From: Axinella damicornis
Lineage: Eukaryota > Porifera > Demospongiae > Axinellida > Axinellidae
Assembly: GCA_963931865.1 (NCBI GenBank)
Contig: OZ007508.1
Location: 19,529,686 to 19,593,685, forward strand
Reading direction: 5' to 3'
Length of the DNA: 64,000 nucleotides
The position numbers were made by a program, and so were the translations under genes. Under the pieces are notes generated by a model that saw only the letters and a program-made list of their open reading frames with translations, was not told the DNA's origin and ran no database searches. Of this stretch, positions 34,317 through 45,038 are shown piece after piece (position 1 is the stretch's first letter; each line of letters begins with the position of its first letter).

Positions 34317-37300
34317 TCATGCAGGCTCCTGCTTTAGCTTCTTAGTCGGTGGGACGCCCTCCTCCTCCTCCTCCTTCTTGACTGCCACATGTTCACCTAT
34401 GTTTAGTGTACGTGTGTATAGATGTGTGGTTGCATGCATGTATGCACATATAAATGTGATAGGATATGAATAAAGACATTATCATCTAGCCTCGTTCCCA
34501 GGCCCCGCCCAGCTTTTCGTTGTTTGCAGTACTCTCGTGCAACCGAAAGCAGCGCGCGGGCCTGGGAACGAGGCAAATTATCATCTGCTTGCAATCACAT
34601 TCATACTAGTACATGCATTCACTAGTGGAATGCAGCACATTGTGATCCAGGTGAGCCTGAGTGAGACATATGCAGTCATGGCAAGCACATGACACTACGC
34701 ACATTGTCAATGAGCAATGTAGGATCTCAGACTGCAGCCATATCAAAGTACTGTGCACAATCAGGAAGTGTTGACAGACACACACATGGTGTCACAACAA
34801 TGCGCTCAGCAGGCCTGAATGCCTTGGGGGGGGGGACCCAAGTATAGTAAATTGCTGCTGCACTGCTCCTGTTCCTGTTGCTGCCCACTTTCAGTTCCCA
34901 TAGTATTCGCTCTGGCAAAACCTCACTGAAGCCTATGGGCCTCTCACTGTTGTTCTTGCCATGTGGTATTTGCTGAAGCCATTGATGAAGAGATGGGGTG
35001 GTCAGGCGAAAACAGTCTCACCGTCTTTGCTGCCATGCATTAGCCCCCACTGCAGTAGCTATTGAAGAGGTAGGCAAAATTATGAGTGGTCTTTCCATCC
35101 TTGCTGTAGCCATCGAAGAGGTACATTGTTGTTCGTGTTTCATGTCTCCAATGCGTTGATGAGTTTAGTCAGTCTTATTCTTCATGATGCAAGAAACTTT
35201 GCAGAAGAGTGGAATTTATGGCAAGACATATAACGTACACGGCGGCTCAAGCTTCTGTGGGACTCGCCAGGGCCGTAGCCGCCGGTGCGGTTGGTGCGGT
35301 TTCAACCGCACCACTTTTGAGGGTTCCTAAAAAAATTTTTTAACAATAGCTCTAGTATTTTGTCAAGTATTTTGTCAAAGACTAGTCTCGTTCCCAGACC
35401 CTTTCGGGAGGGTCTGGGAACGAGACTAGTCAAAGACTTGGCGCAATTGCGCTTACGCGGCGCGCACGGCAGACGTTGCAGCCGGCCACCGCTTGATAAT
35501 CGATACGAAGATGGCTGCGAAAAGCTTGAAGTTGAAGTCACTTCCTAGTCTTCCTGATGAGCCCCATCATCCCAAGAACTTACGAATTTCCCAAACAAAC
35601 GTTTGGTAAGGCCAAACCTGTGCTGTGCTCCGCGCAAAGCCAGTGGTTTACTAGCTGGCCGTCCCTGCTGCATTGCTCTAGCTAGCAAGCACTGTGGCCA
35701 CAGTTGCAGATCTAGCTATATAGACCCCGGTCGCCACATTCATACCCAAGAATTGCATCAGAAACCACCTCAGAAGGCCAGAAATCCCAAAATTTTCCTG
35801 GGGGTGGACCCCCACACCCCCCTACAGCAGCGCGCTACGCACGCATTTTTCGCCGCGCCCATAAGCCAACACTGCTGTTCAACCTCACCACTTCAGATCT
35901 CATGGCTACGGCCCTGACTTGCTCAGGCTCACCACAGAAACCAGCATTAGTTCATTATCACTTAATTCCTATGATGTTATCCTTTATGTGTGTATGGCAG
36001 GAAATGCATGCGTTTTCCCTCACAAAATGTTGCTATGACATCAAATCCACTTGCATATTACACAGGTAATAATGATACGCTACATCAAACCCAGCACTAT
36101 GCACGGAAGAATCTACATTCCACACGGCATAGCAATCTCATGAGCAGTTTCCAGTGGAGGAAGTTATCGTACACAGCTACTATGGCATCAAATCCACTCA
36201 CATTACATGCAGCTGCTTCCAATAACAAACCCAGCACTATCACGGAAGAGTCCACTGTCACTTTGCCTACCATAGCAATCTAATGAGCAGTTTCCAGCGG
36301 AGAGCTCACAAAGAAAGTTGCTGTGCATCGGGGATTACATGCTAAATTTTTTCGCAAACTTAAAGCATTCACAATTTTTTTCATGACCTTGCGTTACTTG
36401 ACGTGCTTTCATTCACACGCCAAACCAGCTTCTTGGTTGAAAGTAGTGACAGAGAGCCATGAGTTGGACATGGCCAGTCCACATGCTCATACAATCATTT
36501 CGTTATCCGTTACCGTAATTTATTCCTTGCCCTTTTAACATTAACTTTCGGGTAATGGTTTTTTTTGAGGCAATTGTGAAATTGTAACAAAAATTTCCCG
36601 ATGTACGGTACTTTCTCTGCCCATTCATTCCATGCATACTCCAGAACCAGCCAACAGCAACAACTCCAACATTATTTGATGAATGGTTATTCGAATTCAC
36701 CAGAGCAATTCAATTACACGCTCATATGCAAACATTTTGATCCATAAGCAGACAGAAATGTTTGCAAATAGCCTGTAAAGTGGAGGAAATGTTTCCATAC
36801 AATCTGTGAAGCGCTATGGCAGTAATGCTCCAATACCCAACTATCTGATTACTTGAGACACCGCAGCAACCTCTACACAACGTCCAGACTTGTACACCAT
36901 AATAGAAACAGCACAGTGTGCCTTGATGCCACGCAGTAATGTTGACTAGATGGCTAGTGTTCAAGCACGCACGGGTTCTGTTCAATGCCAGGATCACGGT
37001 GCTGACACAAACCACCTCCATGAGGTGGAGCAGTATACAAATTCTTAGTTTTGGTACCAGACCATCAAGGGAGCAAATTCTATACATAATACACGCAGGA
37101 GAACTGCAGGCATCAATCAGAGTCACACTCACTTCCTCCCTCTTCCTATGCAGTCTTGGGAGCATCAAGCCACACGAAGCTGTACTATGAAATTATACCA
37201 CTAGTCATTCCCAGGAAACCTCATTCCCAGGCCAGCCTGGGAATGAGGTTAATGCCTCACCGGAAGAAGAGGTTTCTTTCGGTTGCTTCTTGGGAGACTT

Positions 37301-40300
37301 TGTAAACCAGTTCAGCAGCGTGTTTTGTTTGCTGGAGATCTGTTTGCTGAGGGTTGAGGGGGAAGAGAGAGGGAAGGGGGAGGATTAGTTTAGTCAGGTA
37401 GTAGGTGAGGTGTTCAGCACAGTTTTGTCATGCAATATGATGTTTGGTAACCATGTTCCCAGGCTCCACCTCAGCTTTGTCACATACAGTACTAAACACG
37501 ACAAAAGCTGGGGAGGAGCCCAACCCTCCTCCACTCCGCCTTCAGATTATCCAGCTTGGTTGATCTCCACTCTACCCTCAGACTATCTACCTGGGGTCGA
37601 TCTCCGCAATGCACTCCGGAGTCTTATGCCTCACGTTGTTCACGACCGTTGAGACAGGGTGCCACTTCAGCACGACAGACGGTTCCAGCAGCTTGGCCAC
37701 CTCACGTGTGGAGAGGGAGGGGTCCAACCATGTCCGAACGGCGTCATCTCCATCCAAGATGGCTGGCATTCGGTCGTGGATGTGACCGAACTTGGGATGA
37801 GCATCCACTGTGATCACTGTGTAGGTGAAGAGGGGCTCGTCCTGGGAGGGGTAGAAGCAAGGGGGCATATTAGTTAGTGGTAGTGGGGGGGGGGGGGGGG
37901 GGGGGGGGGATAGTAGGGAAAGAAGCAGCTGACAATGACCACTTCCTTAGAACAACTTGCTGTCTGTAGTTGACCTTCACACTTCTTTGTCCTGTGTCTT
38001 GTTTGGGTTTCCGTTCTGCACTTGCTGCTACACATCTACTCATACCACACTTCCCCCACTCCCTGTACCGATACCGATAGGGTCCCTTGAATGGAACAGT
38101 CTGTGTATGATGAAGTACCAGCCAGCCTGTGCACAAACTACAATAGACTCACAGCTGATAATCACACGGTACAAAGTCACTCACATTGGGGCCCCGTCTC
38201 CAAACATCAAACAGCCCGGCCATGGTAAGCATCCGATCAGAGACACCTGGGCTCCCCCCACCACCCGCTGCAGTGTCAGTCTTCTTTGCCTCACCCACTG
38301 CAATAGGATGTGAGAATCAAACACCCACACACAATACACAGACTACCCACCCACCCATACACACACAGCAGTGACAAACAGCTACAACCCACATCTCTCC
38401 TCTTCTTCCTCCTCCTCATCCTCCCCTCCACACTCTGCTAGCTCCTGCATCTCCGCAGTGGGGGCATGGTCAGCGAAGTAGATAAAGTATGGCTGCTTGT
38501 GGCTGTTCTTGCGATCCCACTCGAAAAACCTGCAATGATCAGTACATTCTTGTGCATAGAATCCCATAGAATAAATGCTCCCACAAACATAACACTGTTA
38601 CACTTCTCGTCATTTTGTTCCGCGTATCAAACCTCACAACACTGACAGGTCAGCAATGCTCATATTGCTGCCACTCGGAATATTTCTTCCCCCCCTCCTC
38701 CCCATCCCTTCCACTTCCACTCTCTCCCTCTCCCCCCTCCTCCCCCAAATGAGACTGACCCATCAGCCAGGACCACGCATCTCTGCCTCCTCTGAATGGC
38801 AGTCCTGAAAGAGGCCTTCTCCATCATCCCGTCTGAGCGGCAGTTGTTGAGCAGGGTGGGGAACGTTCCGGGTTCCCCCTTGTGCCAACTGGGGACGAGA
38901 CCCCACTTCATGGTCTGGATCACCCTCTCGTGTGTATCTTCCTCCTGTTTGAGAGTGTCTTCCATTTCTTTCTTAATATGGGCATGGCAACCAGAGAGAA
39001 GTACTGGGCTGTGGAGCGTGGGGGATAAGAAATTGGAATGGTGATACTAGCAGGGTAGATATCGATTATCACAGTAATGACATTTCCAAGTTTGCTAGAG
39101 TAAAGAATCGATTATCGGACACTTTATTATCAAGGCAACACTACTTCAAGACTTTCACCAACCAGGATACACTAACACAATGCGTTGAGACTACCATCCG
39201 TGTGCTTTAATACAAAGCAAACCACATTTTCGTAGACCTAGAAGTTTTTGTGGTATGGCTTTGAATATGTTGGGCTCCGAAACCTCGTTCATCAGCACTT
39301 GGCAACTTTGGACTCCTGCGCGTCTGCTACATGAAAGGCAGGATGATCACAGCAGCTAGTTGCCCAGATCCACACCTATAAATGCTATATAACTATATAC
39401 CTAGCTGACAGTTAAACCCTGACTTCTGAACAATAGAACCAACCCCCAATACCATCTTCACTCAGTGACCATTCTCTGACCAGCATAAAATGCAAGTGGC
39501 GATAAAGCTCCGCCCACACACCTGCGAGCATCACTTGGAGAAACAGCGGAGGAGGCAGGACGCAACCTTGTAATGTAAGCAAAATCTTTAAACATAGGCT
39601 GTGCAATGTCCGTTTAGCTGGGGCACCATCAACAGATTTTTTCAGATAACAATCATAGTATACATAGTCAATAGAGTATCTACAGATTGGGTGCCTTGTT
39701 GTAGAAGACTGTGACGGCTGAGTATCTGCACTCAAGCATGGTAGCAATAGTTAACCACCTCATTTCACTACTGTCACTCACACCCAGCCTCCTCTGAACA
39801 AATAGCTTAGCAACTGTCAGTGATGTGGCTGGTTCACATCAGAGAATGTTACCGTCAAATATCGATCCTGTATATATGCAGCAGTCAGACTACTGCTATG
39901 AAGGCCGGAGGTCCTAGGAGCAGCCTATACCCTATGGGGGGTGATCAGTGTCAAAATGGGGGTAGCAATCTAGAGGGGGGTGATTTCAAGTTGAGAGGGG
40001 GTATGCTTCCCAAGTTGAGAGGGGGTATACTTTGCAATAGGGGGTGTACTTCGTGTTGAGAGGGGGTATACTTCAAGTTGAGAGGGGGTGTATGTCAAGT
40101 TGAGAGGGGGTGTACTTCAAGTTGAGAGGGGGTGTACTTTGCAATAGGGGGTGTACTTCGTGTTGAGAGGGGGTGTACTTTGCATTAGGGGGTGCACTTT
40201 GTGTTGAGAGGGGGTACACTTTGCAATAGGGGGTGCACTTCAAGTTGAGAGGGGGTACAATTCAGTAATATGGGGGTGCTTTTGTTTAATAGGGATGCGT

Positions 40301-42134
40301 TTATAAGTTAAGCATGTCACCTGATGTCCAGTGCGCATGCGTGATGATTAACCTTTGCGCCCGTGATGGTGGTCACAACTCTGAGAAGAATTGCTGAGGA
40401 CTTTCCAGGATTATGACGACATTGAAGGTTTAGTTATTTGTCTAGAGCTTGTCTTACGGGAGCTGATAGCTCAAGAACACCTTGCTGGACTAGATGAGAA
40501 TGAAGAGGCAGCATGTGAGTTGGTGAAGACGTCCCTTGGATACCTCAGGGTACTAGCAGATGACAATGAGATACAGCAGGATCAAGCACCACCTGTGGTA
40601 TACACAGGGAGTGTTGGTCGTCCCAAGTTTGAAATAACTCGTGAACAGATTAACTTCCTTGTGGAGAGTGGCTTCACTGTTAGTAACCATTTGCAAGTGC
40701 ATACCTTATTAACTTGTGGTTGCCATCCATATGCCACAGAGAATGAGGTGAAGGTACTTGGTACCTTCGGCGATTGACAGCTTGAAGATGTCACATGATG
40801 CTGCCTTCAGGATCGACTCGTCTTTGAGAGTTCTCACTCGTCACTGCTGGATTCGGAATCCATGAGAGGTCAAATTACCTTGTAGCTACTTGTTTCCACA
40901 CATGGGAAAACACTGCTTTATCTCTTGTACAAAGTCATCCAACTCACTAACTGTAATAGACGAGTATTGAGCGCCTATGGATAACCCAAAGTAAACCATT
41001 CTTCTCACAGTACTGAGAGACACACCAATCAGTGATGCTATTTGGGGACCAGTGAAGCCACTCTCCACAAGGAAGTTAATCTGTTCATGAGTTATTTCAA
41101 ACTTGGGACGACCAACACTCCCTGTGTATACCATAGGTGGTGCTTGATCCTGCTGTATCTCATTGTCATCTACTAGTACCCTGAGGTATCCAAGGGACGT
41201 CTTCACCAACTCACATGCTGCCTCTTCATTCTCATCTAGTCCAGCAAGGTGTTCTTGAGCTATCAGCTCCCGTAAGACAAGCTCTAGACAAATAACTAAA
41301 CCTTCAATGTCGTCATAATCCTGGAAAGTCCTCAGCAATTCTTCTCAGAGTTGTGACCACCATCACGGGCGCAAAGGTTAATCATCACGCATGCGCACTG
41401 GACATCAGGTGACATGCTTAACTTATAAACGCATCCCTATTAAACAAGAGCACCCCCATATTACTGAATTGTACCCCCTCTCAACTTGAAGTGCACCCCC
41501 TATTGCAAAGTGTACCCCCTCTCAACACAAAGTGCACCCCCTAATGCAAAGTACACCCCCTCTCAACACGAAGTACACCCCCTATTGCAAAGTATAACCC
41601 CCTCTCAACTTGAAACATACCCCCTCTCAACTTGAAATCACCCCCCTCTAGATTGCTACCCCCATTTTGACACTGATCACCCCCCATATATACCCTAGTG
41701 TTTGAACTATATACATGATTGTTAGTGATCCATCAAGATATTTCATCAATCAACCAGCTCTATGCATCCAGTGTGAGCTCAGTGGCTGCCACGGTAGAGT
41801 TCAAACTGATTCTGTAGCTACGTACTGATCTTCCTTACCCAGACCACCTTGCACAGCAGTGATCTGGCTTTATCTGACTGTGCGGAAGCACATCCAGTAA
41901 CTCCTCACGTGTTGCTCTGAGGGCTGATGTTGTAAGAAGGGTAGTACTTCTGTGAAGAGCAAGACACCCATTTTGGTTTCACTGCTTTCTTGCTGCCTCT
42001 CGGTCGGTAGGCACAAGCATGCCGTACTGCACGTCGGTCACGATGGCTATACGAAGCAAGCAATAACATGTGTTTACTTTGTTTATCAGACTATGACAAT
42101 TTGACAAAGCTTACCACGCACTCCTACCACACAT
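34317..42134 (-). CDS. HMCES: HMCES, SRAP-domain abasic-site DNA-protein crosslinker
   Basis: Eight exons in coding order: 42115-42134, 41909-42046, 38760-39008, 38393-38529, 38185-38297, 37591-37841, 37261-37346 and 34317-34381. They close in phase at every junction and give 352 aa, almost the human length. Exon 1 encodes MCGRSA and the first two bases of the next Cys codon; Cys2 after Met removal is the residue that crosslinks abasic DNA. Later landmarks are SYNISPQSN, MKWGLVPSW, NNCRSD, VVLADGFFEW (catalytic Glu), IHDRMPAIL (catalytic His) and TPECIAEID. Exon 7 encodes a PIP-like segment QNTLLNWF followed by KSPKK, matching the human C-terminal region. The last exon is an acidic/basic tail (EEEEEGVPPTKKLKQEPA). 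HMCES shields abasic sites in single-stranded DNA at replication forks. Intron 2 holds a foldback element and intron 7 a hAT-like element. The last exon is the least certain because of its 2.9-kb intron. Confidence 0.92.
34488..34577. repeat. Dispersed palindrome with unrelated centre
   Basis: Ends CTAGCCTCGTTCCCAGGCCC and GGGCCTGGGAACGAGGC are inverted, but the middle about 50 bp is not palindromic. It sits in HMCES intron 7. Confidence 0.8.
35268..35916. mobile_element. Non-autonomous hAT-like element with broken TTF-type zinc finger exon
   Basis: Perfect 13-bp inverted ends CAGGGCCGTAGCC / GGCTACGGCCCTG bound 649 bp. Flanks (GACTCGC / ACTTGC) suggest a decayed target duplication. Inside, an ATG at 35511 opens MAAKSLKLKSLPSLPDEPHH and then, after a one-base frame change near 35585, continues as FPKQTFGKAKPVLCSAQSQW. 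That resembles the N-terminal TTF-type zinc finger segment of hAT-derived proteins. The reading breaks soon after (about 35680). The element lies in HMCES intron 7 and carries a nested palindrome at 35381-35430. Confidence 0.7.
35381..35430. repeat. Perfect 50-bp palindrome nested in the hAT-like element
   Basis: ACTAGTCTCGTTCCCAGACC mirrors GGTCTGGGAACGAGACTAGT around CTTTCGGGAG. The flanks repeat CAAAG on both sides, so the palindrome looks inserted with a short target duplication. Confidence 0.9.
35990..36300. repeat. Diverged tandem duplication of about 150 bp
   Basis: Two copies share ATGGCATCAAATCCACT/ATGACATCAAATCCACTT, AACCCAGCACTAT, ACGGAAGA and CATAGCAATCT(A/C)ATGAGCAGTTTCCAG. It lies in HMCES intron 7; no coding sense. 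Confidence 0.7.
37200..37254. repeat. Short palindrome next to HMCES exon 7
   Basis: AACCTCATTCCCAGGC / GCCTGGGAATGAGGTT, a member of the dispersed family, ends only about 10 bp from the donor of exon 37261-37346. Confidence 0.85.
40391..40777 (+). pseudogene. Truncated 5' part of an integrase-family transposon gene
   Basis: Encodes LRTFQDYDDIEGLVICLELV, later GSVGRPKFEITREQINFLVE SGFT, then diverges into unrelated residues at about 40679 where the inverted arm ends. The GRPKFEIT...FLVESGFT stretch resembles the helix-turn-helix region ahead of the integrase core in transposon-derived proteins common in sponges, cnidarians and fish. No DDE core follows, so it is a fragment. Confidence 0.65.
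40886..41338 (-). pseudogene. Second, inverted copy of the integrase-family 5' part
   Basis: Nearly identical to the plus-strand copy through SGFT and then continues with GPQIASLIGVSLSTVRRMVY, a helix-turn-helix-like motif, to DDFVQEIKQCFPMCGNK and stop. It therefore shows the true continuation that the plus copy lacks. The catalytic core is absent. Confidence 0.7.
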
Positions 42135-42668
42135 GGTTGCCTTCTCCCGCGCCATGGCGCCAGCCGCCACTGCGCATGCGTCCACGATCCAGCTTCGTTC
42201 CCAAACGGCTTGAGATTCGGAAGGCTGCACCACACACGTTAATTACCCATCTCGCTGCCGCGCCCATGCCCAGTGATTAGTCTCGGCTGGCCCGCGAGAC
42301 TACCCAGTGATTGACTAGACTCGACACTTGAGTTTCAAGGTAATCAGTCGTGCACGGCGCAGAGAATAGAGGGGTTTGCATTTTGCATGATAAAGGTACT
42401 AGCTAGTAACAATCTCAGTATCTCCAAAAGTCTTGCCCTTGTACGAAAGTCATCTCCACCTTGTGTGTTTATCAAATCATGGATTACGTAGTCTTAATTA
42501 TCCATGATCAAATTATCTATGGTTACATTGGGGACCCCATATTTGAGGATTTCCCACCCCCAAGTATACATAGAAACAGGGAGCTCTGCATAAATTTAGA
42601 GACCCCCACACGTGTGCACGTGTAGAGACTTCTAGTTATGCCACAAATGATTGGCTAGATACGTATGA

Positions 42669-42939
42669 CCAAGGGGTGACACTCCCATACATGCTGTAGT
42701 CAGAGCTGCGACCGGGCTTATCAGTGAATCTTGACCCCGTATACTAAGGAAAGGCTGCAGTCGCTACGCATTCTTCCGTATACTATCAGCGGTCAACGGC
42801 TGAAATACAGCGCAGTCAAACGGTCAAGAGTCTTTTTTTGCGATGCGGTCACGTGGTCAAGCAGCAAAAATGACGGTCAAGATTTCTTGACCCCGGTCGC
42901 AGCTCTGACTACGGCGTCAATGGGAGTGTCACCCCCTTG
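42669..42939. mobile_element. MITE present only in copy A
   Basis: Outer ends AAGGGGTGACACTCCCAT / ATGGGAGTGTCACCCCCTT and inner ends TAGTCAGAGCTGCGACCGGG / CCCCGGTCGCAGCTCTGACTA are inverted. The flanks are GTATGAC and GTATGAT. The corresponding site in copy B (about 61200-61210) reads straight through without it. No coding capacity. Confidence 0.85.
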
Positions 42940-44945
42940 TATGATGCTTCAAGCTTAGTATAAAAATAACTTGCCAGCAAAATGAGGCATTCTCAGCAGA
43001 TGGAGACTGCAGTGAAGGAAGATCAGGAGAGTCTCATGGTTGCAGCCATTGTCCAACAGAAAACTGGCGGTACTCTGCGGACTTCCTAGTAATGTGTTTG
43101 CATAATTATCATGCAGAATAAAGGGTGTGATGTTTGGAACCGATGCACCAACATGTAGTTCACTGTAGCAGTTGCAGCCTTTCCCCCATTCCGGGCATTG
43201 TGAAGAGGAAGAGCCACCTGTTCATTCCTCAAGTTGTGTAAACACTTGCTCTCTACCAGAATCTAATGCAATATAGTACTGGTTAATGTACAGTCTCGAC
43301 GTGTTGAGTGAACAACGGGATTTATTGTACAAGGGGCTTATCGAGAGGCATACTGTGTGAACCAAAGTGCTGCTGTATTTGTCTCAAGACCCACGCTGAG
43401 TGAAACTTGTGGTACATTAACTGGTTTAGTGTCCTCAAGTTTCTAGTGGGCCCCCATAGCTACATAGTTTTGGGGATAGAGAGGTCCCATACCTATTATT
43501 ACCATGATGTATGCATGCAGAAGAGCCTCGCGCAAAGCGAGCTAATACATGTATAGAGCTAAGTATGCATGGGCATTTTACCTGATAGCCTGGTAAGTAT
43601 ATTCATGAAGCAGCTACAAAACCGAATCAAATGATCCACTTACCTTTTATTTTAAGAGTTGATCAAGGGATGACAACAAACTCTGCAAGTATAATCAGTG
43701 GCTGGTTTTGTGATGATCGATAAAGATTACAGATAACATTGATAACATTGAGAGACAATATCATGCTTGACAAGTTATAGCATGGCAATGAGGGCTGTAT
43801 CCCAATACCTGGCATGCAGCCCGCATTGCCATGCTATAACTGTTTATTGCATGCGCCTAGATATTGGCAATGCTCTGACATCACAGCTGTGCCATATGCC
43901 AGATATCGGCACCTTTGAACTTGTAGGGTATCATGTAATAAAGTGGAACACTGCAATATAAGTTGTCCTAATACAGTACCACAGCTATGCAGTGGACTTC
44001 ATATGAACTCTTGACTTTGTGTACTTTGTATTACCTACGTGGGCGACATTTGTTTTCTCACTGTGTAAACACTGTAGTAGTGTAATAATGCCTGGAATAG
44101 CTTTGCACATGTGTAGCAGCTGTAGCTACCTACATCCACCACTGACTGGAGTTGCTCACTGCTGAGTAACCTCTTTTACCCGGTATATGTGCAAGCAGGT
44201 TAAGAAATTGCTTCTGTCGTCTGTCGTACAACCAATGTGCATGCTATTTAGAGGATTTGATCCATGACATTTTCAATCAAGTTTGTCGTTCCTAGCGTAT
44301 TTGTTCCTTGTAGAGGTGAAAGCCTGTTCGGCATTTAGATTTTTGCCAGATAGTTAGAGAAAATATGAACATTATCAAATTAAATTAACAACGTTTTGTA
44401 ACCTCTCTTTGTCTATGCATGGCCATGGGATGGGTGGCTTATTGTGTGAGTCTAATGCTTAGTAGTGCTTTGCTACCGTTTGTCCTCAGCCGTTACTTTC
44501 CTCATCATGTTCATCTATAATGTTGCATTTCCCTCTCTTAATAACAATGCTTTTACAACACCAAACTAAGAGTCAGAAACTGCAGTCTTATAGTAGCTAT
44601 CTCTTGCCTGCTCTCTTTCTCCAATGCTTAGCTATTCTTCTGATCTTACAGTGTGGGGTATGTATTTTTGAACACCTCTAGTTATTAGTTTTTTATGACT
44701 CTGACAACTAGAATGAGTCAAATACCCTAGAGTTTAGCACACCAGATAAAATTATAGCAAAGGTTTGATTGCTGCTGTGAGAGAGTTGGCATGTTAACAG
44801 TTTACTGCCTAATCATAACCTAGTACCGGTACCCAATAATTGTAATGACACCATCAACAGCAATATTTCTATTCCAATTCAATTCACAGTTACAAAGAAA
44901 ACCTTGAACACAACCAAAAAGCATCTAGAAAATTACAGTAGGGGC

Positions 44946-44953
44946 TGACGTCA
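44946..44953. promoter_or_regulatory. CRE-like site (TGACGTCA) upstream of ankyrin/ROC gene
   Basis: A full palindromic CREB/ATF consensus 86 bp before the ATG, inside a block that is almost identical upstream of the second gene copy (63706-63713). Function is inferred from the motif and its conservation. Confidence 0.45.
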
Positions 44954-45038
44954 TAGCTCCATGAACACTGCAGCAAATTGAGCAGCTCAGGTCAAACATA
45001 ACCATCACAACCATCAAACCTGTAGCCACTGTCCCACC

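Larger units (their letters stand above)
39936..41685. mobile_element. Foldback element carrying two inverted 5' halves of an integrase-type gene
   Basis: The element starts GGGGGGTGATCAGTGTCAAA and ends with its inverse. The arms (about 640-745 bp) contain G-rich tandem motifs (GTTGAGAGGGGGTGTACTT) followed by the same 5' coding segment, pointing inwards from both sides. The matching place in copy B (about 55783-55800) has no such element, so this is an insertion in copy A, within HMCES intron 2. The unique centre is about 40680-41045. Confidence 0.85.
42135..45038. promoter_or_regulatory. Shared intergenic region between HMCES and the ankyrin/ROC gene
   Basis: 2.9 kb between two divergent start codons (42134 and 45039). 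It contains an inserted MITE (42669-42939), a short palindrome around 43771-43843 (TATAGCATGGCAATG / CATTGCCATGCTATA) and a CRE-like TGACGTCA 86 bp upstream of the ankyrin ATG. Most of it is conserved in copy B (60762-63795). No other gene recognised. Confidence 0.55.

Noticed and set aside
36722..37168. Minus-strand 148-codon frame as an extra HMCES exon
   Set aside because: No similarity to HMCES, and exons 7 and 8 already close in phase without it.
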